64,000 nucleotides of DNA from Brachionus manjavacas (lineage: Eukaryota; Rotifera; Eurotatoria; Ploima; Brachionidae): assembly GCA_019054805.1 (NCBI GenBank), contig JAHQIY010000001.1, forward strand, positions 11,980,501 to 12,044,500, read 5' to 3'. Position 1 is the stretch's first letter. The number at the start of each line of letters is the position of its first letter. The notes beneath the pieces were generated by a model. That model was not told the origin of the DNA and did no database searches. It saw only the letters and a list, made by a program, of their open reading frames with translations. The translations under genes were made by a program, and so were the position numbers. Positions 29,201 to 32,721 of this stretch are shown piece by piece.

Positions 29201-30021
29201 AACTAAGTTTTAATAAATTAATCTTTGATAAAAGCCCTATAATTAGACTTTATTTGACGGTGATTTTTTTTGAATAAATAAAATAAATTGTTTAAAAGAA
29301 CAATGTTTTTATTTTGTAGAAAATTAAATTTAAATAGAATTCTTTGTGTTTGAAAATTCAAAACTTTTTTAAAATAAATTATTTAATTTTATTAATAGTC
29401 TTTTTAAATTAAAATTGTAAAAAAAGTAAATTAGATATTTTATGACTTTATCTTTGAAGCAACACATTTTTCATTAAAGGCAAATTTTCTTTGTTAATAC
29501 ATTCATTTTATCACACTTGATTTTTTTAACATCCTTTTACATTTAAAAATAAATTAGAATTTTTATCTTTAAAAAAAATAGCTATTTTCTTACCTGTATA
29601 AAAAAATTTAATTCAAAGATTATGTTTAAAACGATAAACACTTAAAATTCTATGTTTGATAAAAAAAAAAAAAAAATTCTTAAAATTTGCATTAAGTTTT
29701 TATGTACCGTAATACCTTGCTGATATCTGCTGCATCGAAATGCGGCGTTTTGGACATTGAACATAGCATTGCGATTTTCTGGGTTTCTGCTGACTAGGGT
29801 TTCGAAGCAGCATTTAAACTTAGAAACTCGTAAAGTTTTGGTGTTACATTTAAATCTAAAAAATAGTCGAATTAAACCAACATGAATAAATAATAAAAAT
29901 GTAAAGTTTTAAAAGTTCTATTTGTAAAACAATTAGCTCTTTCTTTATTTTAATTTAATAAAACAATGGTTTTTTATTCTTGCTACCTGGTCGTCTTCTT
30001 CGTTTTTTGACTCGGTGCCAT
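1732..30021 (-). CDS. NBEA: Neurobeachin/LRBA-family protein, N-terminal half (spliced, runs off left edge)
   Basis: Joined coding exons on the minus strand: (29987-30021), 18906-19683, 18759-18854, 13357-14210, 10797-10905, 10583-10741, 10219-10530, 8418-8608, 8178-8368, 7698-8126, 2276-2550, 1732-2220. Every junction has AG/GT ends and phases agree throughout, giving about 1293 codons from the Met at 19679 and 1306 with the proposed upstream exon. The translation follows neurobeachin: acidic N-terminus, armadillo-like block (about residues 115-290), ConA/LamG-like domain (from about 291, with [15 protein letters not shown]), then the long helical region with [48 protein letters not shown] and IPQFKWS. 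In other animals the missing C-terminal half carries PH-BEACH and WD40 domains. Neurobeachins act on Golgi and endosomal membranes in sorting of synaptic receptors and secretory cargo. LRBA is the close paralogue; many invertebrates have one NBEA/LRBA gene, so the symbol covers the pair. Confidence 0.93.
2276..2550 (-). CDS. NBEA: Neurobeachin exon (IPQFKWS...[10 protein letters not shown])
   Basis: After acceptor AG (2551-2552) the exon reads [38 protein letters not shown] and [16 protein letters not shown], then donor GTAATT (2270-2275). This is the conserved block after the variable linker in neurobeachin/LRBA. Entry phase 1 matches the exit phase of the 7698-8126 exon, giving [17 protein letters not shown] across the junction. 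The 5.1 kb intron between them is filled with transposon relics, and a missed small exon there cannot be excluded. Confidence 0.9.
3559..4073. mobile_element. 515-bp TIR element with TA target duplication
   Basis: Termini start AGGTTCGCGCGTAGCAAAAC and its inverse; the inverted repeats run about 85 bp (to about 3645, and from about 3990) with few mismatches. TA flanks both ends (3557-3558, 4074-4075), as for Tc1/mariner-superfamily insertions. Internally it has a run of about 11 G and, at 3895-3925, a B-box-like segment of a tRNA-like sequence. No transposase frame: a MITE. Confidence 0.88.
3895..3925 (-). repeat. 3' half of a tRNA-like (SINE) sequence
   Basis: Read on the minus strand: GTTAGGGTCTTGGGTCAATC followed by CTCCGACGAGA. 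GGGTCAATCC resembles a Pol III B box. It overlaps by GTTAGGGTCT with the sequence at 25844-25893, which carries an A-box-like half; joined, GTCGGGG and CTCCGAC could form the acceptor stem. Probably two relics of one tRNA-derived SINE. Confidence 0.4.
6640..7115 (+). mobile_element. Retroposed element with (TTA)n tail nested in the pogo relic
   Basis: The 14-bp sequence AAATGTAAAACAGT occurs on both sides (6626-6639 and 7116-7129), an exact target-site duplication. The 476-bp insert ends in a structured segment (AGCTAC 7032-7037 paired with GTAGCT 7082-7087, enclosing GCAAGCTCGCTTGC) followed by a (TTA)n tail to 7115. Removing the insert and one duplication restores the zinc-finger frame. No ORF inside, so a SINE-like or 5'-truncated LINE 3' end. 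Confidence 0.82.
7088..7115 (+). repeat. (TTA)n microsatellite tail
   Basis: About nine TTA/ATT units directly after the 3' stem-loop of the nested retroposon and directly before its target-site duplication, so part of the inserted element rather than an independent microsatellite. Confidence 0.9.
7698..8126 (-). CDS. NBEA: Neurobeachin exon ([17 protein letters not shown]) with shortened linker start
   Basis: Acceptor AG at 8127-8128, donor GTAATT at 7692-7697, 429 nt, phase 1 at both ends. It encodes [19 protein letters not shown], then [34 protein letters not shown] and [20 protein letters not shown], and stops shortly afterwards at DLQDK. In vertebrate neurobeachins this point opens a variable linker several hundred residues long; here only about 20 residues follow before the donor. 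Confidence 0.93.
8178..8368 (-). CDS. NBEA: Neurobeachin exon ([10 protein letters not shown] block)
   Basis: A 191-nt exon with acceptor AG at 8369-8370 and donor GTAAAG at 8172-8177. It reads (K)[15 protein letters not shown], then [20 protein letters not shown] and HHIENP, parallel to the neurobeachin KRKVEIMHTHSLFTLL ... YNTLYEILTEQ ... IQNP. It begins in phase 2 and ends in phase 1, flanked by introns of 49 and 51 nt. Confidence 0.92.
8418..8608 (-). CDS. NBEA: Neurobeachin exon ([12 protein letters not shown] block)
   Basis: Found on the minus strand by homology: [56 protein letters not shown]. Acceptor AG at 8609-8610, donor GTAATTG at 8411-8417, 191 nt, ends in phase 2. The reading crosses a run of nine T residues in the FF-L codons, so a base-call error there would mimic a frameshift; with nine T the frame is intact. 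Confidence 0.88.
8609..10218 (-). other. Neurobeachin intron with coding remnant
   Basis: A 1.6 kb intron. On the plus strand at 9335-9600 lies a decayed coding stretch; the rest is AT-rich without recognisable elements. Confidence 0.7.
9335..9600 (+). pseudogene. Decayed coding remnant with AT-hook-like motif
   Basis: Reads [19 protein letters not shown], then in a second frame [40 protein letters not shown] and [15 protein letters not shown] with one stop. RPRPGRKRK resembles the basic GRP-type tails of MULE transposases seen elsewhere in the window. GC is above the local level. Most likely a transposon relic; the family is not certain. Confidence 0.4.
10219..10530 (-). CDS. NBEA: Neurobeachin exon ([15 protein letters not shown] block)
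   Basis: A 104-codon exon that begins at [16 protein letters not shown] after acceptor AG (10531-10532) and ends at LHTVNE before donor GTGAGT (10213-10218). It carries the strongly conserved [15 protein letters not shown] and [13 protein letters not shown] segments. Codons beyond the donor are intronic. The next exon starts in phase 0 with [10 protein letters not shown], which continues the family alignment. Confidence 0.93.
10583..10741 (-). CDS. NBEA: Neurobeachin exon ([11 protein letters not shown]...NPSIWIN)
   Basis: A 53-codon exon, phase 0 at both ends, with acceptor AG at 10742-10743 and donor GTAAGC at 10577-10582. The translation [20 protein letters not shown] and [20 protein letters not shown] aligns with the neurobeachin segment SSRVHITRAVL...DHILFNPAIWI. 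It is separated by introns of 55 and 52 nt from its neighbours. Confidence 0.92.
10797..10905 (-). CDS. NBEA: Neurobeachin exon ([14 protein letters not shown] helix)
   Basis: A 109-nt exon found by homology and splice signals: acceptor AG at 10906-10907, donor GTAAAT at 10791-10796. It completes a Cys codon from the preceding exon and reads [20 protein letters not shown], then [16 protein letters not shown], matching the family's helix followed by GGKGFLVIGYLLEK. Ends in phase 0. Confidence 0.9.
11679..11701 (-). repeat. CCGAGCT hairpin motif, copy 1
   Basis: Minus strand CCGAGCTAAAGCTCTTTCAG followed by AATAA. GAGCTAAAGCTC is a short hairpin. It recurs at 31424-31440 and 45359-45382 and is always followed by A-rich TAAA-type sequence, like the 3' end of a retroposon family. 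Confidence 0.6.
12340..12620. repeat. Diverged member of the GTTCACC repeat family
   Basis: The segment around 12540-12610 (AGGTGAACTAATAATTTAC, GAGAACAAGAATTATTCCCA, AGGTGAATTC) parallels the right end of the TIR element at 33356-33981 in the same order. The left end is too diverged to place. Confidence 0.5.
13357..14210 (-). CDS. NBEA: Neurobeachin exon: ConA/LamG-like lectin domain
   Basis: Encodes [20 protein letters not shown] onwards, the hallmark entry into the neurobeachin ConA-like domain, followed by [19 protein letters not shown], the [13 protein letters not shown] strand and YINGYHF. It continues into the post-lectin helices ([38 protein letters not shown]). The acceptor is AG at 14211-14212; codons a few bases upstream are intronic. 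The donor GTAAGT (13351-13356) splits a TG|C codon, phase 2. The 854-nt exon is the largest of the gene here. The preceding intron is 4.5 kb and full of DNA-transposon relics. Confidence 0.95.
14661..15178. mobile_element. Diverged MITE (TTGTGAAGTTCAG family)
   Basis: The left end reads TTGTGAAGTTCAGTTCAAAA and the right end ends ..TTTGTACTGAATTCCAAACA, imperfect inverted repeats. The interior at 14940-15120 has an inverted pair around GTTGCATCAAGTGTCAAAGT and its partner near 15070. It shares termini and inner motifs (GCATCA, CTGCTAA, TTTGCAGA) with 15577-15915 and 35606-36251. The exact ends are approximate. Confidence 0.6.
15577..15915. mobile_element. MITE, TTTTGTGAAATTCAG family
   Basis: The left terminus TTTTGTGAAATTCAGTACAA and right terminus TTGTACTGAATTTCACAAAA are near-perfect inverted repeats, continuing inward through AAAGAATAGAACAAAATGAT. 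The interior pair around ATGTAACAT at 15665 and 15830 also inverts. About 340 bp, no ORF. A target duplication is not clear. Confidence 0.78.
16430..16770 (+). pseudogene. MULE transposase fragment with SWIM zinc finger
   Basis: A frame with stops on both sides reads [20 protein letters not shown] then [15 protein letters not shown] and, past a stop, [13 protein letters not shown]...C-F-H-I-I-A-L-A matches the SWIM finger (CxC...CxH) at the C-terminus of Mutator-like transposases, typically followed by a KLVTIP-type stretch and a basic tail. Only this end is preserved, and the first Cys pair is degraded (SC rather than CxC). Confidence 0.6.
17390..18078 (+). mobile_element. TIR element with MULE-like C-terminal coding debris
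   Basis: Ends TTAAAGCGTCATTTATTTTG (17390) and the inverse ..CAAAATAAATGACACTTTAA (18078), with the inverted repeat continuing through GATTAAGCGTC. Inside, decayed frames read [34 protein letters not shown] and [19 protein letters not shown] followed by RPKR. The last is a basic tail like those after SWIM fingers. A deletion derivative of an autonomous element, probably MULE. Confidence 0.65.
18759..18854 (-). CDS. NBEA: Neurobeachin exon: short linker before the ConA-like domain
   Basis: A 32-codon exon too short for an ORF scan. It encodes [20 protein letters not shown] followed by [12 protein letters not shown], matching the neurobeachin stretch that precedes the ConA-like domain. Acceptor AG at 18855-18856, donor GTTAGT at 18753-18758. 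Phase 0 at both ends. The intron before it (18855-18905) is only 51 nt. Confidence 0.9.
18906..19683 (-). CDS. NBEA: Neurobeachin exon: acidic N-terminus and first armadillo-like block
   Basis: Starts after an acceptor (AG at 19684-19685), four bases before the conservative start ATG at 19677-19679, and ends at TGG before donor GTGAG (18901-18905). Residues 1-115 are low-complexity and rich in Glu, Asp, Ser and Pro, typical of a disordered tail. From about residue 118 the sequence matches neurobeachin closely: [16 protein letters not shown], then [14 protein letters not shown], then a helix-rich stretch ending in the family's [13 protein letters not shown]. Exon ends in phase 0. If no upstream exon is used, this ATG is the start and the four bases before it are 5' UTR. 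Confidence 0.93.
20555..21022 (+). repeat. Diverged direct repeat, two copies
   Basis: Copies at about 20555-20705 and 20901-21022 share, in order, AAAAATATTTAACAGATCAC (T in copy 2), TCAAATTTTAAAAAT-type sequence, TTTAAAGTTCAC, AATTAACTGAAATTCTCT and AAATTTT. Probably an old tandem duplication of about 345 bp spacing. Confidence 0.65.
22496..22990 (-). pseudogene. mariner/Tc1-superfamily transposase fossil
   Basis: The minus strand reads [40 protein letters not shown] and [13 protein letters not shown] from 22967, then, after stops and shifts, KARPIEEI and [15 protein letters not shown]. This is the DDE domain of a mariner-like transposase (MVW.AIS..G.S.P.FV, NYVFWPDLAS, RPIE.FWA.LK.VY). 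The aspartate expected after NYVFWP is replaced (NYVFSPT), so the catalytic centre is lost. The N-terminal half is missing. Confidence 0.75.
23270..23536. mobile_element. MITE, GGGGTTGTGAAGTTCG family, copy 1
   Basis: Perfect 9-bp target duplication TTAAATATT at 23261-23269 and 23537-23545. Termini GGGGTTGTGAAGTTCGCTTC and the inverse ..GAACTTCACAATCCC; inverted repeats extend through TTCAATTCAGAAAAAC. At 267 bp it lacks about 90 bp of the left interior present in copy 2 (48936-49291), with which it otherwise agrees closely. Confidence 0.92.
23681..23893. mobile_element. hAT-type MITE, CAGAGTTG family, copy 1
   Basis: 8-bp target duplication CAAATTAG at 23673-23680 and 23894-23901. Termini CAGAGTTGTTTAAAAGTC and GACTTTTAAACAACTCTG are perfect inverses. 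CAGAG termini with 8-bp duplications fit hAT elements. 213 bp, no ORF; the interior carries further inverted GTCCGGACTT-like segments. Confidence 0.92.
25844..25893 (+). repeat. 5' half of a tRNA-like (SINE) sequence
   Basis: GTCGGGGTCCAGTGGTTTAG then GATTTCGGCTTAGCAGGAGG then TTAGGGTCT. TCCAGTGGTTTAGGA resembles a Pol III A box and tRNA D arm. The B-box half is absent here, but a matching 3' half occurs at 3895-3925 with a 10-nt overlap. Confidence 0.4.
27780..28507. mobile_element. 728-bp element with 67-bp terminal inverted repeats
   Basis: The left end CATATATTGTATTTTTAAAT and its inverse at the right end are almost perfect over about 67 bp (through AAATCTCAGAAA and ATTATATCTTA). The middle (28090-28340) is much less AT-rich than the termini. 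At 28230-28450 it holds a degenerate tandem unit around GATACTTTTCAATA...CTGATA. No ORF. The target duplication is not clear. Confidence 0.85.
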
Positions 30022-30319
30022 TACTTTTAGAGGGAGATACCGGTTGGGTTTGATGATTTTGTGGGCTTACAATCTGAGTCTGAATAATAAATTCCACATT
30101 TTAACTTAAAAACTGAATAAATTTTAATTCGAAAACTTTTTAGTTTTTATTCGGTTTTAATAATATTTTGATATTTTCCAAATTTAAGGGTTTGAGTTTA
30201 AATGCTACATCGAAACCCTAGAAGGCAGAGGTAAAAAATTAAAAAATTGACTTAATTACATGTTTATATTACAAAAAAATTACCTTTAGGTGCACTCGTA
30301 TATCAGCAAGGTATTACGG
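29707..30319. mobile_element. 613-bp TIR element enclosing the proposed neurobeachin 5' exon
   Basis: Termini CCGTAATACCTTGCTGATAT and the exact inverse, each flanked by TA (29705-29706, 30320-30321). A second inner pair inverts as well: CTAGGGTTTCGAAGCAGCAT near 29797 against ATGCTACATCGAAACCCTAG near 30203. The centre carries the exon-like island 29987-30079. Either an old Tc1/mariner-type nonautonomous element that captured or supplied an exon, or host sequence caught between inverted copies. Confidence 0.8.
29987..30079 (-). CDS. NBEA: Candidate 5' exon of neurobeachin with upstream start codon
   Basis: A small GC-richer island bounded on the minus strand by a possible acceptor (AG at 30080-30081) and a donor GTAGCA (29981-29986). 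An ATG at 30019-30021 has G at -3 and G at +4. From it, 35 nt are open to the donor, ending in phase 2 (..ACC AG). The neurobeachin exon ending at 19683 begins with A ACA ATG GAT, so splicing gives [20 protein letters not shown] in frame. A second frame through the island is also open ([20 protein letters not shown]), so it could instead be coding debris of the surrounding TIR element. If it is real, the first intron is 10.3 kb and this ATG replaces the one at 19679. The phase agreement alone has about a one-in-three chance probability. Confidence 0.45.
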
Positions 30320-31423
30320 TAATAAGATTCCAAAAATAATTCCCGTTTTTTTTTTAATTTGTTTTTTTTTTAAATATTTTAGAAACATCGAAATTTTTCA
30401 TACTTTTTCAAGATTGAATTAAAATTTTTATTAAAAGAGGAAAAAATGCATCACATAAATCATCATATATATATATATAAACATATAGTTCAATATTTAT
30501 ATATTATAAATAAATTATCTAAAAAAAGTTACTGCAAGTATTCCTGATTATTTTGATAAAATAAAATAAAGGTTGTAAAGATTGTAATAGAAAAGAATGG
30601 GACTGGTTTAATTAAATAAAAATTATTTTTTGTTTAAAAAGTCAATTTTTCTATTATATTAATTTTTACCGTTTTATAACGTTTTTCTCAAAATTTTACG
30701 TCTATTTTGATCAAAATTTAAATTCAAATTTTATTTTTTAGGTTTTCAAAAAATTTAGAAAAAAATTTTACCATAATTTTCGAAGAAGGCTGATCAAAAG
30801 AAAAGCGGAAAAAAATTTGATCATTTGAAAAAAGTGCTAACCAGGAAATTTTCATTTATTTAAATAGTTTAGGGAATACCCCAGGCAGCTCAGAATGGAT
30901 CAGAGTCCTTCTTATCAGACATTTTTCATTTAATAAAATTTATATTTTACATTTTTAAAATCAGACTCCCTTTTGATCCATGACTATCCACTATTTTTCT
31001 AATAAATAGAAAATCTCATAAAATCTTTTTCTATTTTTTTTGCTTATAAACGCAAAGTATTGAAAAATATGATAAAATTTTATTTACCTAAATGTTAATA
31101 AAACATAAACAAAAAAGTCAATTAAATCATTAGAAAAGTGTCATTTTGATCTAAAAAAAAAAAGAAAAAAAACATTCAAGTTGGACCTTAGAATTTGTTC
31201 TTCAAAATTTAGATGATTTAAATTTTGGATGTTTTCTTTATCTCCCTGCCTAAAGGTCGATGCAAACAGTTCTTCAAGAGTTTTCCTTTTTCTTTATCTG
31301 CTTTATATTTATTATTACCTTTTATTAAGAAAGGAATTTATTTGATCCTCTTGATTTATTTTTTTGTTCCAAAATGGTAAACTATTGCCAATTTCGGCTC
31401 AAGTTATTTATTTGTTAATATGT

Positions 31424-31440
31424 ACCGAGCTAATGCTCCT
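31424..31440 (+). repeat. CCGAGCT hairpin motif, copy 2
   Basis: ACCGAGCTAATGCTCCT followed by AAAATTAAAATTAATAAAA-type sequence. Preceded by TTATTTATTTG, as at the 45359 copy (TTATTTATTTA). It lies in the divergent spacer. Confidence 0.6.
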
Positions 31441-32186
31441 CCAAAATTAAAATTAATAAAAAAAGAATAAATAAAGTTAAAGATGGCAAGTTTATTTAAA
31501 AGAGTGTGCTGACAAGGCCCTGCTGATGTCGCTTTATTGGATTAAATTAACACTTGGCGAATTTAAGAGCAATTTGTTCATTATAATTTCATCGATAATT
31601 CCACAAGAGCATATTTTCCTGCTAGCATCGCTAAAATTATAATAATAAATATCCTGCTAAAGAAAATAATTCCAATATTTGTGTGACAGAGGAACAACAA
31701 AAAATTATGATAAAAGCGAACTGAAACACAACAAAGAAATAAAATACTAGCAAAAGGAGAAAAGTTTCGAAAATTATAAATTTCAAATGGAAAATATGGT
31801 GACGAATTGAATTCAATTTAGAAGTTACAACTCCGAGCCAATTCAGCATTTAGGAGCCGAAACGCATCCCCAAACTCTGTCGCACACTCTCCTCATTTCT
31901 CTCGCACTAAATGCCAATTTAAAATCACTCTGTTCTTTTTGCTCCTTTTTGTTCAGATCAGTTTCTAGTGCTGCATCTGTCGTCACCATTCAGCAAACTG
32001 CTACACTCTAGATGCAATTACAAATTATTATAATTATTTTCCATGAAGATAAGACTAGGCCACTTTCCGACCATTATCACTATTTCCCTTGCTTGATTAT
32101 CATTTATCGACTTCTAATTAGGAGCAAAATTTTCACTCAGCATACTTTAGGCACAAGGCCTGGTGAACAAGAAGCGCATTTTTCTA

Positions 32187-32204
32187 CCCCCCCCCCCCCC
32201 CCCC
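32187..32204 (+). repeat. 18-base C homopolymer
   Basis: Eighteen consecutive C residues, exceptional in DNA this AT-rich, about 270 nt upstream of the RIM start codon and probably in its 5' UTR. The length could vary between alleles or be misread. Confidence 0.95.
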
Positions 32205-32328
32205 ACACCACTTCTCTACTTAATCTCAACTAAACTGAAAATAAAACCTTAAGCTATTGTAGAAGAAAATCGAGCAGTTTGTTTTTATTGTCAACAAAAT
32301 GATTAATTTTGCGATAAATTGAAAATAG

Positions 32329-32514
32329 ATGGTTTTGCCTGGTTCGATCAAGTTGTTTATGTCGTTGTTTTATTTGTGTCTAGCAAAGAGAATTTTCAAC
32401 ACAACTCAATCGGCCTACATCGCTAAAAACAGATCGGTTGCGGCGCCAATAGCCCGAGCTTTCACTGACGATGTACCCCAAGTCGACGAGCTCAACAGCG
32501 CTTTGGTCGACTAA
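32329..32514 (+). promoter_or_regulatory. Overlapping upstream ORF at the RIM start
   Basis: An ATG at 32329 opens 61 codons that run past the RIM ATG (32471) in a different frame and stop at 32512-32514. The predicted N-terminus (SIKLFMSLFYLCL) is hydrophobic, but no family is recognisable. If the transcript starts upstream of 32329, scanning ribosomes meet this ATG first (weak context, T at -3), so it may lower RIM translation. A genuine small protein is less likely. Confidence 0.4.
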
Positions 32515-32721
32515 AGTGTCCTCGTCGTCGTCGCCCATGAAGCTATCCAATTCGCAGCACAACCGAAAAGCTTACTCGAACAGCGAGCTCGTCTCCGATT
32601 TGCCCGATCTGCCCGACTTGAGCCATCTGAGCGAACAAGAGCGAAAGATCATTGAGGCCGTCTTGGAACGGCAGAAGGCTGAAGAAGAAAAAGACCTCAA
32701 CTTGACGCGGCTCGCCACCAA
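32471..32721 (+). CDS. RIM: RIM exon 1: start and Rab3-binding helix
   Basis: ATG at 32471 has A at -3 and is the first in frame after a TAG at 32450. Encodes a Ser-rich leader, then LPDLPDLSHLSEQERKIIEA and VLERQKAEEEKDLNLTRLAT, the signature of the RIM N-terminal Rab-binding region. Donor GTAATT at 32722 splits an AA|G Lys codon (phase 2). Clearly richer in GC than its flanks. Another Met codon at 32537 could serve as an alternative start. An overlapping ORF in another frame (32329-32514) covers the start region. Confidence 0.9.

Larger units (their letters stand above)
19684..29986 (-). other. Neurobeachin intron 1 or upstream region (10.3 kb)
   Basis: If the 29987-30079 exon is real this is intron 1; otherwise it is upstream DNA. 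Contents: direct repeats at 20555-21022, a mariner-like fossil (22496-22990), a GGGGTTGTG MITE (23270-23536), a CAGAGTTG MITE (23681-23893), a tRNA-like half (25844-25893) and a 728-bp TIR element (27780-28507). No gene was recognised in the rest. Confidence 0.65.
30080..32470. promoter_or_regulatory. Divergent spacer between neurobeachin and RIM (candidate bidirectional promoter)
   Basis: About 2.4 kb separate the proposed neurobeachin 5' exon from the RIM start codon, and the genes point away from each other. The right part (31850-32300) is distinctly less AT-rich and pyrimidine-rich on the plus strand, as expected of a 5' UTR. It holds a TCAGTTTC initiator-like match near 31956, the poly-C tract and a short ORF overlapping RIM's start. 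A (TA)n run lies near 30464-30479 and a CCGAGCT hairpin motif at 31424. No TATA box stands out in this composition. If neurobeachin starts at 19679 instead, the spacer is 12.8 kb. Confidence 0.4.

Noticed and set aside
32012-32233. 73-codon ORF across the poly-C tract
   Set aside because: The Pro run comes only from the C homopolymer; the rest is low complexity with no family resemblance.
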